Below, piece by piece: positions 8,404 to 17,112 of a stretch of DNA of 64,000 nt; position 1 is the stretch's first letter; each line of letters opens with the position of its first letter. This stretch comes from Pseudomonas sp. C2B4 (GTDB lineage: Bacteria > Pseudomonadota > Gammaproteobacteria > Pseudomonadales > Pseudomonadaceae), in NCBI RefSeq assembly GCF_013359695.1, contig NZ_JABFMU010000004.1:1-64000 (forward strand), given 5' to 3'. The notes beneath the pieces were generated by a model. It ran no database searches. It was not told the DNA's origin and worked only from the letters and a program-made list of their open reading frames with translations. The position numbers and the translations under genes are program-made.

Positions 8404-9840
8404 TCAAATCTCCTTGGTCAGGCTGACGTCAGCCTCAGCGTGCGCGTCATCGGCTGCGGACAGCGGACGTGCCGGCGTGCGTTTCTGGCCGGGTCCTCCG
8501 TCGTTGGTTTCCTTGCCTTCGTCGATCTTCGGCCCCTTGCGCACCAGGCGCATCATGTAGCCCAGGCCGGCGCCGAACAGCGCGAAATACACCACGACAA
8601 ACAGGATCAGGGTGATGCTCATCTGCATGACACTGTGGTTGGAGGACGCATCCGCCGTGCGCATCAGACCGTAAACCACCCACGGCTGGCGGCCGATTTC
8701 AGTGGTGAACCAGCCGGCAAGGATCGCGATCAAACCGGACGGCCCCATCCACAAGGCCAGGTACAGGAACGGACGCGATGTGTAGAGGGTGTCGCGCTTG
8801 CGCAGCCACAGGCTCCACAGACCCGTGAAGATCATCAGGAAGCCCAGGCCGACCATGATCCGGAACGACCAGAACACGATGGTCGAATTCGGCCGATCCT
8901 CAGGCGGGAACTCCTTGAGCGCCGGCACCTGCTTGTCCAGGGAGTGGGTCAGGATCAGGCTGCCCAGGTAGGGAATCTCGACCGCGAATTTAGTTTTTTC
9001 CTCTTTCATGTCCGGCCAGCCGAACAGGATCAGCGGAGTCGCCTCATTACCGTGGTTTTCCCAGTGGCCTTCAATGGCGGCGATTTTCGCCGGCTGATGT
9101 TCCAGCGTGTTGAGGCCGTGGAAGTCGCCGATGACTGCCTGAATCGGCGCCACGATCAATGCCATCCACATCGCCATCGAGAGCATCTTGCGGATGGCCG
9201 GGTTGTCCTTGCCGCGCAGCAAGTGCCAGGCCGCGGAGGAGCCGACGAAGAACGCCGTCGCAACGAATGCCGCCGTGGCCATGTGCATCAGCCGGTAGGG
9301 GAACGAAGGGTTGAAGATCACCGCCAGCCAGTCGGTCGGAATCACCTGGCCGTTGACGATCTCAAAGCCCTGTGGCGTCTGCATCCAGCTATTGGAGGCG
9401 AGAATCCAGAAGGTCGAGATCAGGGTGCCGATGGCCACCATGACCGTGGCGAAGAAGTGCAGGCCACGTCCGACCTTGTTCCAGCCAAACAGCATGACGC
9501 CGAGGAAACCGGCTTCAAGGAAGAACGCCGTCAGCACTTCATACGTGAGCAACGGCCCCGTGACCGATCCGGCGAAGTCAGAGAAACGACTCCAGTTGGT
9601 ACCGAACTGATAAGCCATGACCAGCCCCGACACCACGCCCATGCCGAAGTTGACGGCAAAGATCTTCGACCAGAAGTGGTAGAGGTCACGGTAGGTATCG
9701 TTGTGGGTTTTCAGCCACAAGCCTTCGAGTACCGCCAGGTAGCTCGCCAGACCGATGGTGATGGCAGGGAACAGGATGTGGAACGAGATGGTGAACGCGA
9801 ACTGAATTCGGGCGAGATCAAGTGCCTCTAAACCGAACAT
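8404..9840 (-). CDS. cioA: Cyanide-insensitive cytochrome bd-type oxidase subunit I
   Basis: This 478-residue subunit carries the haem ligands and the quinol site. It starts MFGLEALDLARIQFAFTISF, where the His of the following FHILFP is a haem ligand. The central WILASNSWMQTPQGF segment is diagnostic of CydA/CioA. The C-terminal GRQPWVVYG motif is also present. The total length and the short stretch after the QTPQGF region indicate the short Q-loop CioA type rather than E. coli CydA. I use the ATG at 9840, with AGAGGAAG upstream. The frame extends further to 10077 but is unconserved there. First gene of cioAB-DUF2474; an ANR-type box lies 160 bases upstream. Confidence 0.96.
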   Translation of the reverse strand: MFGLEALDLARIQFAFTISFHILFPAITIGLASYLAVLEGLWLKTHNDTYRDLYHFWSKIFAVNFGMGVVSGLVMAYQFGTNWSRFSDFAGSVTGPLLTYEVLTAFFLEAGFLGVMLFGWNKVGRGLHFFATVMVAIGTLISTFWILASNSWMQTPQGFEIVNGQVIPTDWLAVIFNPSFPYRLMHMATAAFVATAFFVGSSAAWHLLRGKDNPAIRKMLSMAMWMALIVAPIQAVIGDFHGLNTLEHQPAKIAAIEGHWENHGNEATPLILFGWPDMKEEKTKFAVEIPYLGSLILTHSLDKQVPALKEFPPEDRPNSTIVFWSFRIMVGLGFLMIFTGLWSLWLRKRDTLYTSRPFLYLALWMGPSGLIAILAGWFTTEIGRQPWVVYGLMRTADASSNHSVMQMSITLILFVVVYFALFGAGLGYMMRLVRKGPKIDEGKETNDGGPGQKRTPARPLSAADDAHAEADVSLTKEI

Positions 9841-10000
9841 AAGTCTTCCTCTGTCAGGTAATACGGCTGCGGGCTGGAAGCCTGCACCCACGGCCCCCAC
9901 GGGTATGGAGTGTGGCGAATCTCTATTTGTTCTTTTTTTACACGCATCGCGACGCAGGGAGTCTGGCCTTGCGGCCGTCGGATCAGTTCCCCTGAGGGTT

Positions 10001-10014
10001 TTGATCTGGATCAA
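10001..10014. promoter_or_regulatory. ANR/FNR box upstream of cioA
   Basis: TTGAT-CTGG-ATCAA is a perfect match to the ANR/FNR consensus TTGAT-N4-ATCAA. It lies 161 bases before the cioA ATG. In P. aeruginosa, ANR represses cioAB at low oxygen, so repression of this operon in low oxygen is the natural inference. The divergent MFS gene starts 307 bases away and is a less likely target. Confidence 0.8.
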
Positions 10015-10118
10015 GCAACGTTGAAAGAGTAGTCCCATTTGCGGGGTTGAACCGCGTGGTCTTTTGCCGCGTGACAAGTTGCCTCATGGGTGGGGTAACA
10101 GGCAGAAACATATCTCCT

Positions 10119-10206
10119 TGTGGGAGCGAGCCTGCTCGCGAAGGCGGTGGATCAGTCAACATCACTGTGAATGTCAGTCCGCTTTCGCGAGCAGGCTCGC
10201 TCCCAC
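10119..10206. repeat. REP doublet
   Basis: Two inverted REP copies sit about 40 bases apart in the divergent gap between cioA and the MFS gene, on the MFS side of the ANR box. Confidence 0.93.
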
Positions 10207-10321
10207 GGGATTTGTCACGGTACGGGGATCGATGTCTTGCTAATTAATTTTTTGCACCTGCAACTTCCTGTTACAGGTTGATGATAATCTCGCCCTTCCC
10301 CTCCTCCAGATTTGCCTTCAA

Positions 10322-11563
10322 ATGCCCAGCCAAGAGCCTTTGCTGTTACGTCACCACCGTCCTTTCCTTGCGTTTTGGCTGGCGCGGGTTTTTACCGCCA
10401 GCGGCTTCCAGATGCTCACCGTGGCCATTGGCTGGAACCTCTATCAATTGACCGGCAACGTGCTCGATCTTGGCCTGGTCGGTTTGGTGGAGTTCGCCCC
10501 GCGTGTGCTGTTCATGTTGCACACCGGGCACGTGGCAGACCGCTATGACCGGCGCAAGGTCGCGGCAATCTGTCAGTCTTTGCAAGCGTTGATCGCCCTG
10601 TCGCTGGCCATTGGCAGCGCGACCGACCATGTCACCCGGGAGATGATTTTCATACTCGCCTTCCTGCTCGGTGCCGCCCGCTCTTTCGAGATGCCAACCA
10701 CCCAGGCCTTGCTGCCAAGCATCGTGCCAAGCGGTCTGTTTCCCCGGGCTGTGGCGGCTGCGCAATCGGCCCAGCAATCGGCGACCATTGTCGCCCCGGC
10801 ACTCGGCGGACTGCTCTATGCATTCGGCAGCGTGTGGGTCTATGGCCCGACGGTCATCCTCTACATCATCGCCTGCACGCTGATGCTCAATCTGCCCGCT
10901 CGGCAAACGCCGCTGAACAAAGGCAAGGCCACCCTGGATTCATTGTTGGCGGGCATCCGCTTCATCCGCAGTCGCCCGGACATTCTCGGGGCGATTTCCC
11001 TGGACCTGTTCGCGGTCCTGCTCGGCGGCGCGACAGCGCTGTTGCCGGTGTTCGCCAAGGACATTCTGCTCACCGGTCCGTGGGGCCTGGGCCTGCTGCG
11101 CTCGGCACCGGCGGTGGGTGCATTGCTGATGTCACTGTTCCTGGCGAGGTTTGCCGTGGAGCGCAATGTGGGACGGGTGATGTTCACCGCCGTAGGCGTG
11201 TTTGGTGTGGCGACCATCGCCTTCGGCCTGTCGACCTCGTTCTGGTTCTCACTGGCGGTGCTGGTGGTGCTGGGCGCGGCAGACATGATCAGCATGGTGA
11301 TCCGCGCCTCTTTCGTGCAGCTGGAAACCCCGGACGAAATGCGTGGCCGTGTCAGCGCGGTGAACGGCCTGTTCATCGGCGCCTCGAACCAGTTGGGCGA
11401 ATTCGAATCCGGCCTGACCGCTCACTGGTTCGGCACCGTGCCGGCGGTGGTCATGGGCGGTATCGGTACGCTCGTGGTGACCGGGACCTGGATCAAACTG
11501 TTCCCGACCCTGGCCCAACGCGATCGGATGCATGTGCCGGTCGAAGAAGAGGCGAAGGTCTGA
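10322..11563 (+). CDS. MFS transporter (MFS_3/EntS-like exporter)
   Basis: This 413-residue membrane protein has about twelve hydrophobic segments. Its MFS loop 2-3 motif is in the form GHVADRYDRRKV (about 72-83). The opening LLLRHHRPFLAFWLARVFTASG resembles the EntS/MFS_3 group, which includes enterobactin exporters and other effluxers. The central cytoplasmic region near 205-230 and the six-plus-six layout are intact. The substrate cannot be told from the sequence and no siderophore genes are nearby. No strong Shine-Dalgarno precedes the ATG at 10322. It ends only 5 bases from the stop of the convergent DJ-1 gene. Confidence 0.85.
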   Translation: MPSQEPLLLRHHRPFLAFWLARVFTASGFQMLTVAIGWNLYQLTGNVLDLGLVGLVEFAPRVLFMLHTGHVADRYDRRKVAAICQSLQALIALSLAIGSATDHVTREMIFILAFLLGAARSFEMPTTQALLPSIVPSGLFPRAVAAAQSAQQSATIVAPALGGLLYAFGSVWVYGPTVILYIIACTLMLNLPARQTPLNKGKATLDSLLAGIRFIRSRPDILGAISLDLFAVLLGGATALLPVFAKDILLTGPWGLGLLRSAPAVGALLMSLFLARFAVERNVGRVMFTAVGVFGVATIAFGLSTSFWFSLAVLVVLGAADMISMVIRASFVQLETPDEMRGRVSAVNGLFIGASNQLGEFESGLTAHWFGTVPAVVMGGIGTLVVTGTWIKLFPTLAQRDRMHVPVEEEAKV

Positions 11564-11568
11564 AGAAG

Positions 11569-12120
11569 CTAGACAACCAACTCCCCCGCCACCGCCGCCC
11601 GCGTAGCCTTGCCGCACAGCTGTTCCACCAGCGCCAGGGCAAATGCCAGTGCGGCGCCCGAGCCTTGGGCGGTGATGCAGTTACCGTCGACTACAACCGG
11701 TTGATCGATAAAGTTGCAGCCTGACAGTTGATGACTGGCAGAAGGCAGGCAGGTCATGCGCCGCTGACGCAGCACCCCGAAGGTTTGCAGCGCCAGCGCC
11801 GGGGCCTCGGCGATACCTGCAAACAGGCGACCGGCTGTGGCCTGGTCCTTGATCAGTTGTTGCAAGGGTTGATGGGCCGCCAGATGCTGCGCCCCCACGG
11901 CACCGCCGGGCAGGGCGATCAGATCGAAGGGCTGGGCCAGCAAGTCCACCAGCATCGCATCGGAGGTCAGGCGAGTACCGCGGGCGCAGGTGAGCATGCG
12001 CCGACCTTCGATGCTGGCCACCACCACTTCCACCTTGGCGCGGCGCAACACATCGATCAGGGTGACGGCTTGCAGGTCATCAATGCCCTCGGCGAGGGTA
12101 ATCAAAGCTCTAAAGGTCAT
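11569..12120 (-). CDS. DJ-1/PfpI family protein without the nucleophilic cysteine
   Basis: The 183-residue protein aligns along its length with YajL/DJ-1: MTFRALITLAEGIDD at the start, VTLIDVLRRAKVEVVVAS, FDLIALPGGAVGAQHL, and the nucleophile-elbow segment GRLFAGIAEAPALAL. In active relatives the elbow reads AAICAAP; here the cysteine position is alanine. The upstream glutamate (SEETE in YajL) also appears changed (GIDDLQ). The fold should be preserved, but glyoxalase, deglycase or protease-type chemistry is unlikely. The ATG at 12120 gives the canonical N-terminus; the frame opens earlier at 12231. It is tail to tail with the MFS gene. It may act as a binding or chaperone-like protein. Confidence 0.82.
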   Translation of the reverse strand: MTFRALITLAEGIDDLQAVTLIDVLRRAKVEVVVASIEGRRMLTCARGTRLTSDAMLVDLLAQPFDLIALPGGAVGAQHLAAHQPLQQLIKDQATAGRLFAGIAEAPALALQTFGVLRQRRMTCLPSASHQLSGCNFIDQPVVVDGNCITAQGSGAALAFALALVEQLCGKATRAAVAGELVV

Positions 12121-12187
12121 GGGTGTAATCCACGGAATGATCCTTAAAGCGTAGTCAGCTTTCCTTACCCTTGTTCGAGGGCCATCT

Positions 12188-12625
12188 TTACTTGATGTAA
12201 AGCTGAGTCGACATCGTATTGCCCGGTGCATTGATGGAGGTGTTGCTGAAGGTGAACGTGCCTTCCTGTTTGCCGGCCAGATCGAAAACGTACAAATTGC
12301 CGACGGTTTTTCGACCGGCGGCGCAATCGGTCAGGTTACCGTTATCGTAGGCGCAGACCGGCGTGCGGGTTCCGTTGACGTCGAAGCCATCGAGCGCGAC
12401 ATGGGGCTGGCTACGTCCGTAACCCACTTCGAGTACGTAGATCCTGATGTTCGGGCCACTGTGATTGCAGCGCGTCTGCGCCTGTCCTTCGTCAATCGTC
12501 TCAAAACCGCAGCCCGGCGACTCGACCTTGAGCACTTTCACCTGGGTCAATGGCGGTGCCGAGGCCGCCGAGGCGGTTTGTGCGCCCAGAAGCATGGCCA
12601 TCAAGATCAACAAACACTTTTTCAT
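12188..12625 (-). CDS. Small secreted protein (DUF4879-like)
   Basis: This 145-residue product has a clear signal peptide (MKKCLLILMAMLLGAQTASA, cleavage after about residue 20). The mature part is rich in Cys, Gly and Asn and contains VESPGCGFE, GPNIRIYVLEVGYGRSQPHV and GNLTDCAAGRK. Four cysteines in the exported part suggest disulfides. The pattern fits what I recall of DUF4879 proteins, whose function is unknown. The ATG at 12625 is chosen because GGAGG lies just before it; the alternative at 12640 would add MGGGC ahead of the signal peptide. It stands alone, divergent from the purine permease. Confidence 0.7.
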   Translation of the reverse strand: MKKCLLILMAMLLGAQTASAASAPPLTQVKVLKVESPGCGFETIDEGQAQTRCNHSGPNIRIYVLEVGYGRSQPHVALDGFDVNGTRTPVCAYDNGNLTDCAAGRKTVGNLYVFDLAGKQEGTFTFSNTSINAPGNTMSTQLYIK

Positions 12626-12857
12626 GCACCCTCCACCCAAAACGAATCACCCCGAAAACCAGCGCGCAGTATGGCGGGTTCGGGCTGAACGCAAAACATC
12701 GACGACGATCACCGCCATAAGCAGCCATAACCCTGTGCTGCTGGTATGATGCGCGGCTTTTTCCGACCACAGAAAATTCCCAGGCGCCTGCAGCGGTCTG
12801 TGCTTTGCTGTTGAGGTCGATACATTCACGGCGCCGGGCGCGCCACGGGGAGCAGAC

Positions 12858-14153
12858 ATGCTGGAAAGGCTGTTTCAACTCAAGGCACACAACACTAACG
12901 TACGCACCGAGATTCTGGCGGGCGTTACGACCTTTTTGGCCATGGCCTACATTCTGTTCGTCAACCCGAGCATCCTCGGCGAGACTGGCATGGACAAGGG
13001 CGCGGTGTTTGTCGCTACCTGTCTGGCAGCCGCGATCGGCTCCACGACCATGGGCCTGATCGCCAACTATCCGATCGCCCTCGCACCGGGCATGGGTCTG
13101 AACGCCTTCTTTACCTACACCGTGGTCCTGCACATGGGCCACACCTGGCAAGTGGCACTGGGGGCGGTGTTCATTTCGGCCGTGTGCTTCTTCCTGCTGT
13201 CGATCTTCCGCATCCGTGAATGGATCATCAACAGCATCCCGCTACCGTTGCGCTCGGCAATTGCCGCCGGCATCGGCCTGTTCCTGGCGCTGATTGCCCT
13301 GCACAACGCAGGTATCGTGGTCAGCAACCCGGCGACCATGGTCGGACTCGGTGACCTGAAACAACCGGCACCGATCCTCGCCACCCTCGGCTTTGCCCTG
13401 ATCGTTGCCCTGGAAGCGCTCGCCGTGCGCGGCGCGGTGCTGATCGGCATTCTGGTGGTCACCATCGTTTCGATCGTGATGGGCTTCACCCCGTTCGGCG
13501 GCGTGATGTCGATGCCACCGTCGCTGGCGCCAACCTTCCTGCAACTGGATATCAAGGGCGCGCTGGACATCGGTCTGGTCAGCGTGATTTTCGCCTTCCT
13601 GTTCGTCGATCTGTTCGACAACTCCGGCACCCTGATCGGCGTCGCCAAGCGTGCCGGCCTGATGGGCAAGGACGGCCACATGCCGAAAATGGGCCGCGCC
13701 CTGATCGCCGACAGTACCGCCGCGATGGCCGGTTCCCTGCTGGGCACCTCGACCACCACCAGCTACATCGAATCCGCTGCCGGCGTGAGTGCCGGTGGCC
13801 GTACCGGCCTGACGGCCATTGTCGTGGCGATCCTGTTCCTGCTGGCGCTGTTCTTCTCGCCACTGGCCGCCAGCGTTCCAGCCTTCGCCACCGCGCCGGC
13901 ACTGCTGTTCGTCGCCGTGCTGATGACTTCCGGCCTGGCCGAAATAGACTGGGACGACATTACGGTTGCCGCGCCGGTGGTGATCACCGCCCTGGCCATG
14001 CCATTCACCTATTCCATCGCCAACGGCATCGCTTTCGGTTTCATTGCCTGGACCGCCATCAAGTTGATGTCCGGTCGCGGCCGTGAGCTGAATCCGGCGC
14101 TGGTGATTCTGTCGATTCTGTTCGTGATCAAGCTGGGTTGGTTCAACGCATGA
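12858..14153 (+). CDS. NCS2 purine permease (AzgA/GhxP type: adenine, guanine, hypoxanthine)
   Basis: This 431-residue proton symporter of the NCS2 superfamily belongs to the AzgA subgroup. It opens [19 protein letters not shown], followed by [16 protein letters not shown] and [12 protein letters not shown] (about 80-91), which carries substrate-site residues. The second substrate segment is [21 protein letters not shown] (about 248-268), followed by [24 protein letters not shown]. About 12-14 membrane segments are predicted by eye. The transported base (adenine versus guanine/hypoxanthine) cannot be fixed. Its stop overlaps the trmA start by four bases (ATGA), so permease and tRNA methyltransferase are translationally coupled, an odd functional pairing. 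Confidence 0.92.
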   Translation: MLERLFQLKAHNTNVRTEILAGVTTFLAMAYILFVNPSILGETGMDKGAVFVATCLAAAIGSTTMGLIANYPIALAPGMGLNAFFTYTVVLHMGHTWQVALGAVFISAVCFFLLSIFRIREWIINSIPLPLRSAIAAGIGLFLALIALHNAGIVVSNPATMVGLGDLKQPAPILATLGFALIVALEALAVRGAVLIGILVVTIVSIVMGFTPFGGVMSMPPSLAPTFLQLDIKGALDIGLVSVIFAFLFVDLFDNSGTLIGVAKRAGLMGKDGHMPKMGRALIADSTAAMAGSLLGTSTTTSYIESAAGVSAGGRTGLTAIVVAILFLLALFFSPLAASVPAFATAPALLFVAVLMTSGLAEIDWDDITVAAPVVITALAMPFTYSIANGIAFGFIAWTAIKLMSGRGRELNPALVILSILFVIKLGWFNA

Positions 14154-15229
14154 CATTTGATTCCCAGGCCTACGCCGTTCAGCTCGAAGACAAGGTCACG
14201 CGTCTGCGTGACCTGTTGGCGCCGTTCGATGCCCCGGAGCCGGCTGTCTTCGACTCGCCGCTGCAGAATTTCCGCCTGCGCGCCGAATTCCGCCTGTGGC
14301 GTGAAGCCGGCGAGCGCCACTACGCAATGTTTTCCCAGGAAGACAAACGCACGCCGATCCTGATCGAAGAATTCCCGATTGCCAGCCTGCGCATCAACCA
14401 GTTGATGCCGCAGCTCAAAGCGGCGTGGCAAGCCAGTTCGGCCCTGAGCCACAAGTTGTTTCAGGTGGAGTTCCTGACCACCCTGGCCGGCGATGCAATG
14501 ATCACGCTGTGCTATCACCGCCCGCTGGACGAGCACTGGCACGCGGCGGCCACGAAACTGGCCGCCGATTTGAACGTCAGCATCATCGGCCGCTCCAAAG
14601 GCAAGCGCGAAGTCATCGGTCACGATTACGTGGTCGAGAAGCTTGACGTCGGCGGTCGGACCTTCAGCTACCGCCAGCCCGAAGGCGCGTTCACCCAGCC
14701 CAACGGCACCGTGAACCAGAAGATGCTCAACTGGGCGTACGACGCACTGGGCGATCGTTCCGACGACTTGCTGGAGCTGTATTGCGGCAACGGCAACTTC
14801 ACCCTGCCGCTCGCTACCCGCGTGCGCAAGGTATTGGCCACCGAAATCAGCAAGACCTCGGTCAACGCAGCGTTGAGCAACCTCAGCGAAAACGCCGTGG
14901 ATAACGTCACCCTGGTGCGCCTGTCCGCCGAGGAGCTGACCGAAGCCCTGAACGAAGTGCGGCCGTTCCGTCGCCTGCACGGCATCGACCTGAAAAGCTA
15001 CGAGTTCGGTAGCGTCTTCGTCGACCCGCCGCGCGCCGGCATGGACCCGGACACCTGCGAACTGACCCGCCGCTTCGACAACATCCTCTACATCTCCTGC
15101 AACCCGGAGACCCTGGCGGCTAACATCGCCCAACTGCGCGACACGCACCGCATTACCCAATGCGCGATGTTCGACCAGTTCCCGTGGACGCATCATATGG
15201 AGTCCGGGGTGTTGTTGACCCGGCGTTGA
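14150..15229 (+). CDS. trmA: tRNA (uracil-5-)-methyltransferase TrmA
   Basis: TrmA makes 5-methyluridine at position 54 in the T-loop of tRNAs, using SAM. The 359-residue protein has the TrmA-type opening [19 protein letters not shown], the RAEFRLWRE strand, and the SAM motif [16 protein letters not shown] (about 204-219). The catalytic nucleophile is in [13 protein letters not shown] and the CNPETL signature (ISCNPETL, about 312-319). It lacks the N-terminal TRAM domain and iron-sulfur cysteines of RlmC/RlmD, which separates it from those paralogues. The start at 14150 overlaps the permease stop. A strong terminator follows. Confidence 0.96.
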   Translation: MTFDSQAYAVQLEDKVTRLRDLLAPFDAPEPAVFDSPLQNFRLRAEFRLWREAGERHYAMFSQEDKRTPILIEEFPIASLRINQLMPQLKAAWQASSALSHKLFQVEFLTTLAGDAMITLCYHRPLDEHWHAAATKLAADLNVSIIGRSKGKREVIGHDYVVEKLDVGGRTFSYRQPEGAFTQPNGTVNQKMLNWAYDALGDRSDDLLELYCGNGNFTLPLATRVRKVLATEISKTSVNAALSNLSENAVDNVTLVRLSAEELTEALNEVRPFRRLHGIDLKSYEFGSVFVDPPRAGMDPDTCELTRRFDNILYISCNPETLAANIAQLRDTHRITQCAMFDQFPWTHHMESGVLLTRR

Positions 15230-15246
15230 TTGCACATGTCAGCCAC

Positions 15247-15276
15247 AAAAAAAGCCGTCGTTTAGACGGCTTTTTT
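15247..15276. terminator. Bidirectional terminator trmA / tautomerase
   Basis: The stem AAAGCCGTC / GACGGCTTT has a GTTTA loop, with A-rich and T-rich flanks on either side. It therefore works as a Rho-independent terminator for the two convergent genes. Confidence 0.93.
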
Positions 15277-15288
15277 GTTTTCGGCCAA

Positions 15289-15495
15289 TCACCCTGGCTG
15301 ATTTTTCCGAAACTCAGTCGTGGTAATGCCCTTATACCCCCAGTTATCGGTGTCGATTTCCTCGATCACGATGTGGGTCAGCTCCGGCGGCTTGCCGAGG
15401 ACGCGTTGCAGGGTCTCGGTGATTTCGGCGATGACCTGGGCTTTCTGCTCACGGGTCACGCCATCACGGGTAATGCGTACGCTGACAAAAGGCAT
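15289..15495 (-). CDS. 4-oxalocrotonate tautomerase family protein
   Basis: This 68-residue tautomerase of the DmpI/XylH superfamily depends on Pro-2, which becomes the N-terminal catalytic base after Met removal (MPFVSVRITRDGVT). The fold-typical EQKAQVIAEIT helix and the IDTDNWGYKG segment, with the conserved Trp, are visible. Such proteins form hexamers and act on enol or keto acids in aromatic catabolism, but many stand-alone copies have unknown substrates. The ATG at 15495 must be the start, because the proline has to be residue 2; the track-length frame to 15588 is excluded. It is divergent from a LysR gene that probably controls it. Confidence 0.9.
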   Translation of the reverse strand: MPFVSVRITRDGVTREQKAQVIAEITETLQRVLGKPPELTHIVIEEIDTDNWGYKGITTTEFRKNQPG

Positions 15496-15615
15496 GCTGC
15501 TTCTCCTGCTCGACTGATTAAGAAAGGCTGACCAACTGAAGCTCACTGTATCTGTGTGCAGGCATCTGATAAATACTGATTCACACACTTCATTTGATCC
15601 CCGGTGTAATCAATC

Positions 15616-16527
15616 ATGCAGCGACAATTCGACGATCTTCAATTGGGCAGCATCGAGCTGTTTTGCCTGGCCGCCGAGGCCGGCAGCTTCACGGCGGCAG
15701 CGTTGGTGGCGGGTGTCACGCCGGCTGCGGTGAGTCGCTCGGTGTCGCGCATGGAAGAGCGTCTGGGCGTGCGACTGTTTGCGCGCACCACCCGCAGCGT
15801 CAATCTGACCGACAGTGGTCGCCGCTACTACGAGGAATGCCGCCAGGCCTTGGCACAACTGGTGGAAGCCCAGCGCGAAGTCATGGGCCAGCAGCAAGTG
15901 CCGTCCGGGACCCTGCGTATCAGTATCCCGACCACCTATGCCCATCACCGGATACTGCCACTGCTGCCGGCCTTTCGGGCGCGCTTTCCGGCGGTGAAGG
16001 TCGAGTCGCACATCAGTAATCGCAACATCGATTTCGTTGGCGAAGGCTATGACATGGCGATTCGCGTGCGGGCGATTCCCGACTCCGGCCTGATCGCCCG
16101 GCAACTGGAAGACGCCGCGTTGGTGATGATCGCCAGCCCCGAATACCTCAAACGCGCCGGTACCCCGCAAACCCTCGACGACCTGCAACAGCACGAATGC
16201 ATTCAGTACGAATTGCCCAGCAGCGGTCGGCGCATCGCCTGGTTGTTCAATGACGACGGCGTGCAGCGCGAGATTCTGGCGGAGGGCAACTTAAGCTGTT
16301 CCGACGACGTGCTGGGTGGCGTGACGCTGGCAAAACATGGTGCGGGCCTGTTTCAGACCTATCGCTTTATCGTCGAAAAAGAGCTGGCCGATGGCTCGTT
16401 GGTGGAAGTGCTCAAGCCCTATGGTGGACGTTCACGACCGTTTACCTTGCTGTACCCGCAAAATCGCCATATGCCGCTGAAAGTGCGGGCATTTATCGAT
16501 TTCCTGATGGAGCACTTGCCACGCTGA
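15616..16527 (+). CDS. LysR-family transcriptional regulator
   Basis: This 303-residue LysR protein has an N-terminal winged HTH (about 11-70) reading FCLAAEAGSFTAAALVAGVT then AAVSRSVSRMEERLGVRLF. The periplasmic-binding-protein-like effector domain starts near 95 (GTLRISIPTTYAHHRILPLL). The second half contains YDMAIRVRAIPDSGLIARQL, typical of the CrgA/DmlR-like branch. It is transcribed away from the tautomerase gene with about 120 bases between, the usual arrangement for a LysR regulator and its target. It could alternatively influence the downstream aroQ unit, but that has its own operator-like site linked to the TetR gene. The effector is unknown. Confidence 0.9.
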   Translation: MQRQFDDLQLGSIELFCLAAEAGSFTAAALVAGVTPAAVSRSVSRMEERLGVRLFARTTRSVNLTDSGRRYYEECRQALAQLVEAQREVMGQQQVPSGTLRISIPTTYAHHRILPLLPAFRARFPAVKVESHISNRNIDFVGEGYDMAIRVRAIPDSGLIARQLEDAALVMIASPEYLKRAGTPQTLDDLQQHECIQYELPSSGRRIAWLFNDDGVQREILAEGNLSCSDDVLGGVTLAKHGAGLFQTYRFIVEKELADGSLVEVLKPYGGRSRPFTLLYPQNRHMPLKVRAFIDFLMEHLPR

Positions 16528-16590
16528 TCTCATTAGCGTCCGATCACCGCACACAAAAAGCCAGCCGGGCAGCTCTTCAATTGACCAAAG

Positions 16591-16604
16591 TAACCAGTTA
16601 GTAC
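16591..16604 (+). promoter_or_regulatory. Operator-like site upstream of aroQ (candidate TetR target)
   Basis: TAACCAGTTAGTAC lies 63 bases before the aroQ ATG. A near-identical site occurs on the other strand at 20897-20910 between quiC and the MFS gene (shared pattern TAACCRGKTAGTAC). The similarity extends a few bases further on the AAA side, suggesting one regulator controls both units. Confidence 0.6.
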
Positions 16605-16666
16605 AATTTATCTCCACAGGCTGAGATCCTCGGCCAATGCCAAAAATAATAAGTGGAGAAACCTCG

Positions 16667-17107
16667 ATGTCCCCCATCATTCTGGTGCTCAACGGCCCGA
16701 ATCTGAACCTGCTTGGTACCCGCGAACCGGCAACTTATGGCCATGAAACCCTGGCCGACATTTCAGATCTGTGCGGCCGTTCCGCTGAAGAGTTCGGCCT
16801 GGCAGTGGAATTTCGCCAGACCAACCACGAAGGCGAACTGCTTGACTGGATTCACGGTGCACGTGGCCGTTGTGCCGGGATCGTGATCAACCCCGCCGCC
16901 TGGACCCATACTTCGGTGGCGATCCGCGATGCGCTGGTTGCCAGCGAGCTGCCGGTGATCGAAGTCCACCTGTCCAACGTCCACGCGCGCGAGCCATTTC
17001 GCCATCACTCCTTCGTGTCAGCCATTGCCACTGCCGTGATGGCCGGGTTTGGCAGCCATGGTTATCGCCTGGCGCTGGCACATTTCAGTCAACGTTTGAG
17101 AGGGTGA
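16667..17107 (+). CDS. aroQ: Type II 3-dehydroquinate dehydratase (catabolic context)
   Basis: The enzyme converts 3-dehydroquinate to 3-dehydroshikimate. The 146-residue sequence shows the family order: [20 protein letters not shown] with the catalytic Tyr and the lid Arg, [52 protein letters not shown] with the catalytic His, and the closing GSHGYRLAL. The start at 16667 ([11 protein letters not shown]) follows GTGGAG and gives the usual length; the frame also opens at 16637. The next gene, the shikimate/quinate dehydrogenase, begins within a few bases. Together with quiC this suggests a catabolic quinate/shikimate role, not aromatic amino acid synthesis. Confidence 0.95.
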   Translation: MSPIILVLNGPNLNLLGTREPATYGHETLADISDLCGRSAEEFGLAVEFRQTNHEGELLDWIHGARGRCAGIVINPAAWTHTSVAIRDALVASELPVIEVHLSNVHAREPFRHHSFVSAIATAVMAGFGSHGYRLALAHFSQRLRG

Positions 17108-17112
17108 ACATC

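Noticed and set aside
8062..9831. 589-codon open frame opposite cioB and cioA
   Set aside because: Antisense shadow spanning two real genes and their junction; composition is dominated by Arg, His, Gln and Asp.
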